A stretch of 35,738 nucleotides of DNA from Schoenoplectus triqueter (taxonomy: Eukaryota > Streptophyta > Magnoliopsida > Poales > Cyperaceae). Below the pieces are notes generated by a model that had not been told where the DNA came from, did no database searches, and was given only the letters and a program-made list of their open reading frames with translations. Of this stretch, positions 20,425 through 32,131 are shown piece by piece. The number at the start of each line of letters is the position of its first letter. Positions within the stretch are counted from its first letter, which is position 1. The DNA lies in assembly GCA_964058805.1 (NCBI GenBank), contig CAXKVV010001147.1:1-35738 (forward strand). The letters run 5' to 3'. The position numbers were made by a program, and so were the translations under genes.

Positions 20425-20971
20425 ATAGCATATAAGGATCTTAAACTTCAGTCTTTATCCGACCATTTCGTCAAAAACTTCAGTCTTTATCTGGCCTCTT
20501 TTCAACTTAGTCCGATCCTTTCTCTTTATAAGAGTCAGACCTAACTTCAGAGAAATATACCCTTTTCAATCTAATTCTTACAAAATTCGGTTTTCATGAA
20601 ATTCAGCCTTTTTTTTTAAATTCGATCATTTTTAATTTTTTATATTCTAATTGTATTTAAAAATATAGAAATTCAAAAATATTTTTCTACTTCCATAGTT
20701 ATAAATTTTCTTTATTTTTTTATATTTTGTTTAATATTTTAGTTATATTTAAAAAATCTAAAAAATAAAAAATATATATTTTTAAATTCAATCCTTACTC
20801 GTCTCTTATCAGTTTTAAGGTTCAAAGTATCTAATAAAGATCCGACCTCTCAAAAAACAAATTTACCCTTAAAAATCAAATAAAGATCCTTACCTCTCTT
20901 ATAGACCCACTAGATTCGACCTTTAACATACTCAACCCAATTTTTAAGGATAGTGCTAAGCACTACCCCTC
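20425..20971. other. AT-rich intergenic DNA with short repeats
   Basis: The word AAACTTCAGTCTTTATC occurs twice, at about 20443 and 20475. TATAAGGATCTT near 20431 and AAAGATCCTTAC near 20883 are inverted, suggesting an old inverted-repeat element. No gene is visible. Confidence 0.35.
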
Positions 20972-20974
20972 TCA

Positions 20975-21238
20975 GAGTATTCACATCATATTATCAAATT
21001 GATTGTCAAATCTCATTTGACAATTGTCATTTGAATTTTAGGGATACAGAGATTAGACAAAATTAGATAATTGACTAAATTTGACAGTCCACGTCAACGG
21101 AGAAATAAAAATTTAATTCCGACAGTGTCATTTTGATAATTTTATTTTATTCAGAAATATCAATCTTAAAATGGATTGTCAATTTGATGATGTGATATGA
21201 AATCTTAATTTTGACAATCGACACTAGTGCGGATGCTC
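20975..21238. mobile_element. PIF/Harbinger-like MITE, 264 bp
   Basis: The ends GAGTATTCACATCA and, inverted, GAGCATCCGCACTAG form imperfect terminal repeats that continue into TCAAATTGA/ATTGTCAAAT blocks. The trinucleotide TCA flanks both sides (20972-20974 and 21239-21241), consistent with the 3-bp duplication of PIF/Harbinger elements. The interior has no coding potential. Confidence 0.6.
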
Positions 21239-21241
21239 TCA

Positions 21242-22107
21242 ATTTCTCACTTCATCTGCCATGACTAAGACTCACACATACTGAGAGAAAGAAGAAAAAA
21301 AAAAAGAGAGAGTAGAGATGATAGCAACGGAGATATGCGTATCACAAGAACGAACAAAACAGAAAAAAAAAACTCGGATCGATCTCATTGGCTCTCTAAA
21401 AAAAATTAAATAATCATTTCAGAGTTGACTATTTATTTTTCTCATTGATTAAAAAAAATCTACTTATTAGGAGGTCTCAGTTATTAGTGTAGTTGATCAT
21501 GAGTGACACAATATTTGATGCATAGTATATTTTTCCAATTATAATATCAAGCGATTCAAGCCATGGTTTCTGGCTTGACACTGCGCCTAACATACACTTG
21601 TGACTAAATTGAGGTTATTGCCATTTTCTGTTCATTTTAGGTGTAGCTTTTTTATGTTTTAAATAAGCGAAAAAATAAAAAATGAAGTCAGAAGAGTCGG
21701 CAGAATCTCTTCTTTTATACCACAGAAAATTCATGTTTTGGTTCCTGAATTTTTTTCTCAAAAAAGTAAATTGATCTCTAATTTTTATATATACCAAGTT
21801 TGTTCTTCACCTTTTTCAAAAAATCAAGTTTAATATTTAAAAAAATCAAGAATAAACTTAATACAAATGAAAATTTTGTTTTTTCTTTTAAGAAGTTCAG
21901 AAAGCAAGCAGCCAATTCTCCTTTATTCTAATATAAAATGACATAACAGCCCGTGACTTTAATTTATAAACGATGCAGAAACTTAAATACAAAATTAGGC
22001 CCAACAAGGCAACAACCCATAATTCTTATTTTTTATCCGAGCATCTAATCACATACATATTCACATTCACCTCACTTCAGCAGCTCGTTCTTTTTCTTCT
22101 AACATGG
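21242..22107. other. Intergenic DNA without a gene
   Basis: Purine-rich (GAGAGA) and AT-rich tracts only. The stretch near 21739-21835 is low-complexity repetitive sequence. Confidence 0.45.
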
Positions 22108-22115
22108 CTCGGCAG

Positions 22116-22660
22116 TAAGGGTGTAAATTTATATACGGATAATATCTAATTATATTTGGTTTTTATTTAAAAAATTAAATATAATAATTTGTATATCAAT
22201 ATTCGGATGAAAAATGATACGAAAATAATTTTCAATCTTAATTATCCGTATTCGAATATTAGATATATAATATATTATTTAATATATATTATACAAAAAT
22301 AAATAATATTTATCACCATAATTGAATATAAATTATGAATTTAATATTTTAAAATTAAATATATATGTTTAAATAAAGAATAGTATTGAAAAAAAATATT
22401 TTATTGTATTATATTATATATTTTCATATCTAAAATTAAAAATATATGTTTGTAATAAAATTAAAAATATATGTTTACATTAAGTTAATTTTATATTTAT
22501 CTTTTATAATTTATACATATTATCTATTTTTATATCTAAAACATTATCCGTATTCGTATCCGAGAATATCAGTACTTGTATTCATATTCAGAAAATTAAA
22601 AACGAATATAATTTAAATTACTATCTACTATTTAACTGTATTTGATCCGTTTGTAACCTA
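22116..22660. mobile_element. Non-autonomous hAT-type element, 545 bp
   Basis: The left end TAAGGGTGTAAAT and right end GTTTGTAACCTA are an imperfect inverted pair of the kind seen in plant hAT elements (TAGGGGTGTAAA...). The 8 bp outside the ends agree at 7 positions (CTCGGCAG at 22108-22115, CTCGGTGG at 22661-22668), matching the hAT 8-bp duplication. Subterminal ATCCGTATTCG words occur on both sides. The interior is extremely AT-rich and non-coding. Confidence 0.65.
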
Positions 22661-22668
22661 CTCGGTGG

Positions 22669-23177
22669 CCAGATTAGCCACCTGCAAATTGGAATTACTT
22701 ATTTATGGTTTATGGGACCGAGTTTCGATCGTCAAATTTATTTTAACTATTAAAATAAATTCGACTGTAAAAATTATTGTTATTAAATTATTAAATGAGT
22801 CCACTAAGAAAAAAATTATATAGAAACAGCCGATACATTTCCTACGACTTACGAGAGAACTGAATTTGATCCAAGAGAAGAGGCACTTCTGCGTCACCTG
22901 TTTCTTCAATCTGCTCCTCAATTCGCATTAGCATATTCATCGGGACTGATTCTTTGCCACCTTGTATCATCATCACATAGAATTAAGGTTTTTGGGTTCA
23001 AATTCAGACTTAGCTTTTATACTTATCTTTTTACTCTTATTTAATTTTTTTGACCCCTTCACTTCTCTAATGAGCTACTAAAAAGTTAGAATTGTTATAA
23101 TATTTCATGGTTAGCGACTGCTCTTTCTTATATGTTTTGAACAAAAAAAAGAGAAAGGGGTTAATAAAATAGAGAGA
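22669..23177. other. Spacer between two hAT-type elements
   Basis: No ORF with recognisable similarity and no RNA gene seen. Confidence 0.4.
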
Positions 23178-23185
23178 GTGAGGAT

Positions 23186-23463
23186 CAGAGGCGGATTCAA
23201 TGTAGGCGCCAGCTGGCGCTCGGGCACCCACTCGATTCATTAAAAAATAAAGGTCGTGCCCTTCGTGATGAAGGAATGGAGTAAGCTTCGTAGATGGATA
23301 GAAATTCTCGACGTGAAAGTTAAAAGTCCAGCCGTATAACTACCGTTTGTATTTACAAGGGAAAGGTCAAGTAGGTCAGTAAAAAATAATTTATTTTGTT
23401 GATCCGAACATTCTATTTATTTGAAACGGACACTCCTATCGATCGTTTTCGATTTCGCCTCTG
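23186..23463. mobile_element. hAT-type MITE, 278 bp
   Basis: It begins CAGAGGCGGATTC and ends TTTCGCCTCTG, an inverted pair typical of plant hAT elements. The flanking 8 bp are GTGAGGAT (23178-23185) and ATGAGGAT (23464-23471), a 7/8 match to an 8-bp target duplication. A small palindrome (GGCGCCAGCTGGCGCT) lies just inside the left end. Non-coding. Confidence 0.85.
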
Positions 23464-23471
23464 ATGAGGAT

Positions 23472-24535
23472 AATAGAGATAGAGTGATTGTTTGTTCTAA
23501 TAATTTAATTACTGTTATAATATCTTATAATTTTCTTGATTAATAGTAAGTTTGTACGTTATTTGTCTCCGATGATTTAGATTCGGCTGAAACACTTTAA
23601 ACTTTTGTGTGCTTGTTGAATTCAATATATTTTGTAGTAACATCTCTTATTCTCTTGTGTTTGTTGGATGAATTTTTGGCTGTTTGTGGCTATTTTTAGT
23701 AGTTAATATCTGCTGTATTAGTATTTTACGTGCTGAATCGGTTTGTAACAATTCCGATTTTACATAATAAATTCCTCATCCAATCCATTTTTACAATCGT
23801 ATATTTCCTTCGTTGACCGCTAGATACGAGGTGGAGGAAACAGTCCTGAGGAATATACTTTTGCTATCTTGATGGAATTCTATGCAGGTACGAATCTGGG
23901 CCTATCTAGCATTTGGTTCCTCGGACGTCTCTCAAGGGGTCGTCATCGCAGGGCTCATGGCTTGATCTTCAATCCTATGCTCCTGTTATGATGATCGGAT
24001 TGGTGAGGTCGCGGCCATGATGCTCGACGAAATGTCTATCCTGGGAATGAGTACCTGATGTGATCTCGTATAGGTATACAACAATGGCGCTTTGCTAAAA
24101 AATGCAAGGGAGTGTGAACATGAACATAATGTTTCTTTTCTGACAAAAAATGTCCTGGGGGTACCGATTCCATTGAATGAAATCATACAAGTTACATAAT
24201 GTTTTGAGAGGTTACAACTTCCTCATACAGTAGTAACTATCCTAAACATAGAACTAAACCAAAATGGAAAGAGAGAGCAGCCAACTATGAAAACAGATGC
24301 ACGAGTCTTGTTACACTAAGCAAACCACAGATAATTATGAACATAATGTTATCGCACAAATTCCATATGGAAGGTGAACTTGCTTTTGTACAAACAGACT
24401 TAAGATGCATTTTTGGTTTTTTTTTTGTACATTTGAACAACGCCGAATTGCTGCTCATCATGAATTCTAAAGGGCATGAACCTGATGTCTTGATCCAGAA
24501 TATATATATGACTTATGATGCTTCGTAAAGTAAAA
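23472..24535. other. Unassigned, mixed-composition intergenic DNA
   Basis: The stretch 23800-24190 is less AT-rich than its surroundings and includes splice-like words (ATGCAGGTACGA at about 23883), so it may be the relic of a gene or a non-coding transcript. I recognise no protein on either strand. Confidence 0.3.
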
Positions 24536-24797
24536 TATATATTTATTTTGAGGTGAGATTTTATAAATTGAAATCTCAAATGGTCAATCTAAATTACTTA
24601 ATAATTTTTTTATTTCAAAATCTTTGATATATTAAATTTTATGACTTTTTGTTATTTTTAACAATTTTTAAATTATTTTTAAAAACAATCTTGAAATAGA
24701 TTATTTTTTATGTTAAATAAGGTTGATTTTAAAAATAATTTAAAAAATAACTAGAGAGCTCAAAAAATTATGAAATTTAATATCCCATAAGATTTTT
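24536..24797. repeat. AT-rich inverted-repeat element, interrupted on the right
   Basis: ATATTAAATTTTATGA near 24628 is inverted as TTATGAAATTTAATAT near 24766, and the AACAATTTTTAAATTATTTTT stretch pairs with its inverse between them, giving an imperfect hairpin. The right arm stops at the target site of the next element, so that element landed at or in its end. Class unknown. Confidence 0.45.
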
Positions 24798-25173
24798 GAG
24801 AAGGGATCCAATTACCATTTTCTTTGGTGCCTATTTATTTACTTATGTATAAATTTAAAAATGTGAACCGTTAGATGTATTCTATATCATCTCAATTGTA
24901 TGTATATGAAAAATAAAAAAAATAACTTTATTTGAATAACCATCAAGTAACGTGTCTAAATTGTAAAATTTGGTTCGTTGATTTTATTAACGTTTGATGC
25001 CTATATAAATAATATCGAAATGATATAATTTTTTGTATACATATATAAGATGATATTTACAAAATATTCTTTCAATTAGTTTTATTATTTAAGAATTTAA
25101 ATAATAGTTATTTGATATTTAATTTTAATGGCACCGATGTGGCACCAAAATGGTGGTAATTTGATCCCTTCTC
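24798..25173. mobile_element. Mutator-type MITE, 376 bp, with 9-bp duplication
   Basis: Ends GAGAAGGGATCCAATTACCA and its inverse (GAGAAGGGATCAAATTACCA) form inverted repeats that extend to GGTGCC. The perfect 9-bp duplication AAGATTTTT lies at 24789-24797 and 25174-25182, as expected for Mutator-like elements. The interior is AT-rich and non-coding. Confidence 0.82.
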
Positions 25174-25182
25174 AAGATTTTT

Positions 25183-26989
25183 ATAAAGCGGGCATCTGAT
25201 TTGAAGAAAGAGCATGCTGTGCAAAGCGGGTATCTGTAGATTTGAATTTGCATGGATCTCAGAACAAACAGACGGTCTGGATCTCAACTCCATTACATTT
25301 AGTTCATTGATTGAGGTTCTTTGTCAGAGATATGGCTTGTGAGGCTGCAGCAATGGCAAAATGCTTAAGCTGATATTTGTATCTGATGTGGTCTTATATG
25401 GCATTTTTAGCATTTTTGTGAAGGGACGTTGCTCCAAATAGAGACTGGTTTAGTCCTTGTGCTGCCTTTTAGTACTGTCATTGATGTGCTCTGAAAGGAT
25501 GGTAAACACTAAACAGCTATGACATTGATTTGTACTTAAGGTGCATTCTGAATGGTTACACCTGATATTCTTACATATTGTAATGGTGCCATAAAATATT
25601 CATAACAGGGGAAAATTTTATTACAAAATCTGCTGAATCAAATAAATTTTAACATAATATAATTTGATCATGCTAAAAGAAAGTGGAAGAATTTGAAGTG
25701 CCATTAACAAAGAAAGTGCATTCTTTTGTGTCATACAGTATAGGTTTGTATTTCTTGATCCTGAAACTCTATCTACATCTGTAATATTTCATGCAGTAAT
25801 GCTTATGAAAAGCGTGACACAGATCACAGGTTTCATGCACCAGGTTAGGTTATACATGGATATTGTAATCTAGGTTACTGGAAGGAGCAATTAGGTTTTT
25901 CAGGGAATTTGTCGACTGAGGCTTTCTGCGAGATGAATATTTTTGTAGAGCATTACAGGATTCACTTTGCCAACAAGATCAAAAGCAAAGAGACTCCAAG
26001 TTGCTTATTTTTGATGGTTGTATAATTTATACTAGGTGCTCTGCGTAGATGTTTTAGCTGTGTAATGAGTGTTATGGCTCTATGTTGCTTAACAAAGTGC
26101 AATAGGATTGTTCTATTTACACTCTATTGAATAATGGGTTGTGCCATTTTCTTTTTACATTTCTGTATGGAGTGGGAACATTCCTTGATTGTTATTTACT
26201 TTTAGTTTGAATGAGTTTACACTTATTTGCTAATTGAGTTATCTAGTATCATTTCGAATTTCATTGATAGATATTACTAAGCCAGAAAATCAGTATAGTA
26301 CTGGAACTGATTGGTGCAAGTAATTACCAACTAGAATGCCTATTTTACAAGTTACAGCAGCATAAAATCAAAGACGGATGCAGAATTTTGATCAGAGGGA
26401 CAATTATTAGATTGTAATAATTTATCGGATTCAAATTCATTAACTAATCGGATACTAAATAAAAATAATAATAATTTAATATATATTCTTATTTAATAAA
26501 AAATTATTAAAATAATAACATTTTATATATTAAAAATAATAACAAAATAAAGCTCAAAATAATAGATAATCAAGTTGATGAATTCATCAACGGAACTTTA
26601 TATTTTGATATCTTTATATAATTATTTCATTATGCACGATATTAATTTTTTTTCTCAATAAAATTAATCAGACAATCCAGAGAGGAGTAAATTACCAAAA
26701 ATATTACTGAAAAACACTAATTTTCAAAAACCCAAGGAGGACAGCTACCCATAGTACATTGTGGACCCGCACCTGCATAAAACTAAATCAAATGGACATT
26801 ATGACAGAATATTATTGATCGTCTTATGAGATTGAGCTGTGATTCATTTTTCATGAAGTACCGAGCGTTCTTTACGTGACCTCTGTAGTTTGTGCTACTG
26901 TAATTTAGGTCGTGTAATGTCTCCAAAACTCCCGTTACTTGAGCAATAGAATTAAGAAACATAGAAGAGTCAAAACAAGTAAAGAACAA
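25183..26989. other. Unassigned intergenic DNA with a possible hAT scrap
   Basis: The sequence from about 25190 to 26160 looks single-copy, with transcript-like composition but no sustained reading frame. It could be a non-coding transcript or an old gene relic. ACGGATGCAGAATTTTGATC at about 26376 resembles the inner terminus of a hAT element but has no partner. Confidence 0.3.
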
Positions 26990-27859
26990 GCTTTTATTAA
27001 ATAAGAATACATAAGCGTACTTCTGCACCGGAATCAGAATGGAAACCATTGACGTGTACCAAGAAACAAAAAGATAATCCGAATCGCACTAGTACCAAGA
27101 AAGAAAAACATAAATGCATGAGGCTTTCAGAATGTTGCAAAGCTAGGTTGATACAAGTGCAATCCACAGGTGCAAAAAGAAAGTTTAGACAAACAAGGAA
27201 CGTTTACGTCTTATAATAAGGTTCATCTGATAACTAAGATAAAAATCAATGCGAGCTCAAGCTATGAGATAATAATATTACAACTAGCTTTAATGGAACC
27301 TAGGAAATACTCTACAAATAGGCCAGGAACAGGACTGCACCAATGAATACTGTCAGTTATCAGTCCTGCAATGGACCAGTAAAAAATCCACCCCAGAATT
27401 TCATCTAGACAATGCACCTGAGGTTTATACCAGACTGGAGTTCGAACTTGTACTTGAGGGCAGCCAGAACTTTATCCCAAACCAAATTTGTGAATAGACT
27501 ACTTTACACAATGCAGATAACATGATAACAAAATTTCTTATCTAAAGGCTACAGTTTAGGACCTGAGAAACTAAAGAAAGCAAAATATATAAAGAAAAGC
27601 TGGAAAAAAAAAATTCAAGTCTCAAATTTTGCAATTTAACTCAACTAGCCTCTTTGGTCAGCAAATGAAGCATAATTTACAGTAATCTACAAAAGCTACT
27701 CAATTCCAATAACAACAAAAGGGTGAGAGTGGGTGGGGGGGGGGTGTTGGGGGTTAAAAGAGGGTCATTGTATTAGGTTATTTGCCACATCATGTCTCTC
27801 TATCTACTAACACAGTCAAATCTGTAGGTACAGCTTCGATTTCCAGGTTACCATACCCC
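26990..27859 (-). other. Likely 3' untranslated/downstream region of the FAR1-type gene
   Basis: No coding frame is seen below the stop at 27860. On the minus strand an AATAAA signal occurs at about 26993-26998, so the transcript could extend this far. Part of the stretch (27330-27500) has gene-like composition, so an alternative 3' exon is possible. Confidence 0.3.
27721..27756 (+). other. G-rich tract with G-quadruplex potential
   Basis: At least four runs of three or more G with short spacers occur on the plus strand (GGGTGAGAGTGGGTGGGG and onward to GGGGG). It lies about 105 bp beyond the stop codon of the minus-strand FAR1-type gene, so it would be C-rich in that transcript. Confidence 0.6.
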
Positions 27860-30800
27860 TTAATCATGTTCTCCATTTTCATAGAAACTATGATCATCTC
27901 TAGTACATTTGCCAGACCAAGGTTTATGTTTATGAAGAACAGGTGTTTTCGCTACAATGGCCTTACCCGACATGATCTTCGCCTCTATTGCCTTTACAAT
28001 AGAAATGGCCTGATTTGGTGGCACAACTCGGGCCCCACAAGCAATGGCAGTGGCATGAACGAGACTGGTTGGCTGAGGAACTTTGCCTGGTGTTGAGACT
28101 GGCGTGCCATTAATCCGTGCATCAGCAGGAGATGATCCAGATTTAGCAGCAGGTCTGGAGGATATAGGTATGGCTTTTATGGGAGTAGCCACGGCTTGTT
28201 GGGATCCACCTGTAAGATAACAAAGGTATTATGATGTTAGAAAACTATACATAGAAAAACCCTCCTCCCCCACCCCCCAAAAGAATAATAACATAGTAAT
28301 CATAAAAAAGGCATCCAGGTAGGGGATGGGAGGAGAGAGAGAAATTAAAAAGTAAAAACTTTATACATGTTATCTAGACTTCAGTATTTGCAAAAAGGCT
28401 CCTAATTCTGGAGTTATTAAATGAAGTACACTTGACCATTAGCTAACCTCTGATGCAAATTAGCATTTGTACTTCAGCAATTTTGTCAAAAAAAAGGCAA
28501 ATACAAAATATTTATCATTCAAGAAAAAAATATTTCAAAGTTAGCCAAAAACTGCCCTCAAATCAGCGTATGCTATATGTTTGGCAAAAGCTACACAAAT
28601 TTAGCGCTACTCCTCTCGATCTCTCCTTCTTCTGCTGTCTCCCTGTGCTCTTTTTCTCTAAAGTGCCTGCACTGTGGAAACCCTAACCAGCATTGTGTGG
28701 ATCCCCTAAATTCTCTCCATCTAACCATGACTAAAGAATTCAATATAATTATAGTCATTTTACCTTGCCTCACCACCGCAAATTCATCTTAAACTATCAT
28801 TATTCTGTTACCAGATTGCGAGGAAAACTCCTATCACCTACTGTATAAACGGAGCATCCATCTATTTACAATAGCAGACTAGCAGAGTATTAGAGAGAGT
28901 GGAAAAATTAGGAAGTTATCTATAGCAGAAAAGGGATTTGAACATGTCAGGTCAAACTCCTTTTGCTCTTCAGTCTTCAGTGTTGTCAAAAGGCTCTAAC
29001 TGCAGCACTTATACTGATTTGGATATGGTTGTACGGATACAGAGAGAAAACAAAAATATAGATATTTTTTACTTCTAAAACATATAGAATAAAATAGGAT
29101 TTTAGAATAGGATTTTAGAAATTAGAAATAGATTTTATAATATAGGTTTATTGTACTATTATTATTATTGTTATTATTGCTACTATTATTAGCATATTAT
29201 CATTATCATTATCATTATCATCTTTATTTATATATTATTATTATTTTATTTTATTTTTTTCTTCCATCATATTCATTTTTATTACTGATATTTGAGATCT
29301 TTGATCTTATGTTTTCCGATTGGGTTTCATATCTAGCCTACCCCAATTTATTTGGGATTAAAGGCTTTGTTGTTGTTCAATGAAAGACTGCAATTGAAAT
29401 GAAATGTTCCGTAAAAGAAATCAATAAGATCGCTGGAAGGCATATATCTAAATTTCAGTGTCGTTAATACTGTTAATAGACAATCATGGTCCATTTCATT
29501 TGGCCCACAATTGCTAGTAAAGAGATGAGTGCCAAGCCTCCCTCTTTACAGAGTAAACTAATTCTAGAACACTCATTACTTTGTGTTGAATTCCACTGCA
29601 TGTATCCGTTATACCTTCTTATTAAAGTTTCTAGACACACCAGCTGCGATAGATACATATTGTTAGGTTTATGACAAAACCTAGAAATCAATCACTAGTC
29701 ACATTGGTGTATCTCTATGGATTGACCTCAACAGAATATTGTTCAATAATAGCAGAAAATGATTTAATTCAACATTTCATAAAGAATGTTGATTTTAGAG
29801 AATATAGCAATGTGGAATAAAATTGTTTTACATTAAACTAAATAATTGATAGCATGTTCTTCTTTCAATAGTTTGCTCAGTTGATGTTTTGACATTATAC
29901 TGAATCGGTGATATTGTTTCCTACCCACGACAATGCTAATGGGTTTCCTCTATTTTGTGACTTTCTTATTTTATTATTTCTGAATAGTTGGATTCCTAGT
30001 TCTAGTTCAAAACCCTTGTGCTCAAATTTAACATTTTCCTCAATTAAAATTACTTTTGGTATCTCTTTCTTCTGAATAAGCTGAAGATGAACTTATTTCA
30101 TCAATTGCTCAATCAGTTGCCTTTTTTCATATTTTTTTTTTTGCTTAGTTTCAGCTTAGAAAATAAATGATTTAGGATTTTTCCTAAATGGAAATGGTGA
30201 CAGAGTTTTTTTTTTCCAAATAACGCATTCCTTCCTTGGACAGATTTCAACTTGTTTTGTTTACTATCAAATAAAAACAAATTTAAAACTAAGAAAAACA
30301 AAATGAAAAAAAGAAAAGAACGGTGTCTTTCCTATAATACAAATCCATTTTCCACCTTGATCATTAACAATCTTTATTGGAAAACTTTACAATGTATAAC
30401 TACTCTGATTGGCTCAATTAACTTGCTTTCTTATTTCTTAACAACCAGTGGTATTGCATCAATGGGATACTACCATAATTCTGACTCTTGTAACCAAATT
30501 ACAACTGTAGTTAAAAGGTACAGTAAATGGTCAAGAATTGCAAAAGAAAAAAAATGAATATCACTGCAAGAAAGATAGGAGTCATTAAGAACACCAAAGT
30601 GTTAAATTACAACATATACTATATGTTGATTGCTCAGTTGCGCAAACACTGATTGAGGGAGGTAACTCCTGAAGGAGAATAACCAGCATGTTCAAGTGTG
30701 AAAACGTACTTTGTGCTGATAATTAAGGATCTCATTTTGAAACATGACCTTGACTTTAGAACTTGAGTCAGTTGCAAAAACACAGATCACATAAGTACAC

Positions 30801-32131
30801 GCTGACCAAAATCTTACAACTTTGTAGCGCTCAACTGTGTTGTCGCTTATATTTTCCATGTATAACTTCATTTAAATTTCATGCATTAGGTGTATATCCA
30901 GTTTATTTCTCCTACTAGTTTAATAAAGTATACCATTTGTCCAAATCAAATAATAGAAGCGACAACTGTTTATTTGAAAATTCATCAATGTATTATTCTA
31001 AAGAACATAAATGGCAAATTAAATTTAAAGGAAACTAGGAAATATACATTGGTATATGTTCCTAATTAATTAAAGGAACTTGTGATGGTAACAGAAAGCT
31101 GCTGCATAACACCCCCTTTTCAAATGAGATATAAACAACTGTTTTGTTTGAAGATTCATTAATGTGTTATCCTAAAGACCTCATAAACGACAAATTAAAT
31201 TGAAGAGATGCTAATAAATATACGTTGGTAGACGCTCCTAATTAATTAAGGTAAACTTATGATGGTAACAGGAAGGCGGAAGCTGCTGCAAAACACCGCC
31301 TTTTCAGTTTGTCAGGGCTCTACACAACTGCTAAGACACCATGAGCTTCCTTGAAAGTTCCTATTACATAAATGACAATGAGAATTGACATGTGGGATTA
31401 ATGATAGTACCTGAGGAAGTAGCGGCTGGTATTGACACAGTTTCTGTACTAGAATGATCAGAAGAACTTGAGTCACTCGAAACTTCCTTTTCAGCTGCTT
31501 TCGTTTTTGCTAGAGATACCTTATCTGATGCCTCTTTCAGGGCAGCAATAGCAACATTGTAAATTTCTTCTGTCACTGAGCCCTCTGCTACAAACTTCAT
31601 AGCTTCTTCATGTAACTTATTGTAAAGTACCTTCTTGTATTCCTCGGAAATACCATTTTTCTCCTTGGTACATGGTGATAAGGCATGGTTATGTTCTTTC
31701 TCAAATTTGGTAATGATCCATTTTCCATTGTTGATCAGTCGAACCACAACCATGGCAGGGCACCCCACCCGACTACTAACCCTAGGCCGCTTAGACTTCC
31801 CTACACTGTTTACATTCAACTTGCCCTCTTTAGAGCAAACTATGTGCCAAGAAATTATGGAGTTATCATGCCTGGAGTGGCCGTACCTGCTGATACGAGC
31901 ACGAAAGCCCGTGCGCTTCGCATAGTTAATGTAGAAGGTTTTTGCTAACTCTTCTGATTCAAACTCCATGCCCTCAAAAGGCTCTTCTATTGTTTCAGTG
32001 ACCCCTGCTTGAGTTGGATTAGGCATTGCAGCAAGATCACAATTCTGGCTAGTTGCAGTGCAAATTTGGGGTTTGGCCTCAATGTCCATCTCGGTAGGAA
32101 AAGTTACCTTTTTCTGATACTCCCGCCTCAT
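27860..32131 (-). CDS. Short FAR1/FRS-type DNA-binding protein
   Basis: FAR1-RELATED SEQUENCE proteins are nuclear DNA-binding factors descended from MULE transposases. The founding members FHY3/FAR1 act in far-red light signalling. Two coding exons on the minus strand, 32131-31411 and 28209-27860, join in phase (Gly codon; CCTCAG|GTACTA donor, TTACAG|GTGGAT acceptor) to give 356 residues. The FAR1 domain spans about residues 51-152, with EFESEELAKTFY, FRARISR, Cys99, Cys124 (GCPAMV) and His147/His149 (EHNHAL) as the likely zinc ligands. A helical region (~165-215) and a Ser-rich patch follow, then a basic, Pro/Ala/Ser-rich tail. There is no MULE catalytic domain or SWIM finger, so this is the short FAR1-only class; its target and role are unknown. 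The start is the first ATG after an acceptor at 32176. The frame is open upstream to that acceptor, so an earlier coding exon cannot be excluded. Confidence 0.85.
29155..29272 (+). repeat. ATT/CATT-rich simple repeat
   Basis: Runs of ATT followed by repeated ATTATC and TATTATT units. This kind of low-complexity block is common in introns. Confidence 0.85.
29321..29382 (+). mobile_element. 3' end of a plant LINE/SINE with TTG tail
   Basis: TAGCCTACCCCAATTTATTT, then GGGATTAAAGGCTTTG and a short TTG tail, matches the 3' terminus shared by plant RTE-type LINEs and TS-type SINEs that end in TTG repeats. Only the terminus is recognised; the 5' part is truncated or too diverged to see. Confidence 0.7.
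30962..31306. repeat. Tandem duplication of ~172 bp
   Basis: Copies at about 30962-31124 and 31135-31306 share ACAACTGTTT, GATTCATTAATGTGTTAT, AAATTAAATT, the ACGTTGGTA block, CCTAATTAATTAA, GATGGTAACAG and GCTGCTGCA in the same order. They lie in the intron just 100 bp below the donor side of the first FAR1-type exon. Confidence 0.85.

Larger units (their letters stand above)
28210..31410 (-). other. Intron of the FAR1-type gene, 3.2 kb
   Basis: Bounded by a minus-strand donor at 31410 and acceptor at 28210. It contains a retroposon 3' end (29321-29382), simple repeats, a tandem duplication (30962-31306) and, close to the acceptor, a tract that is G-rich in the transcript (28261-28279, GGGGGGTGGGGGAGGAGGG on the minus strand). 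No further exon with FAR1-family similarity was found inside. Confidence 0.75.

Noticed and set aside
23985..24058. Box C/D snoRNA-like spacing (ATGATGA ... CTGA)
   Set aside because: The sequences outside the boxes do not pair into a terminal stem and no clear guide region or internal boxes were found.
31635..31948. Plus-strand ORFs opposite the FAR1-type exon
   Set aside because: They are antisense frames of the FAR1 domain-coding sequence, where the minus strand has clear family similarity.
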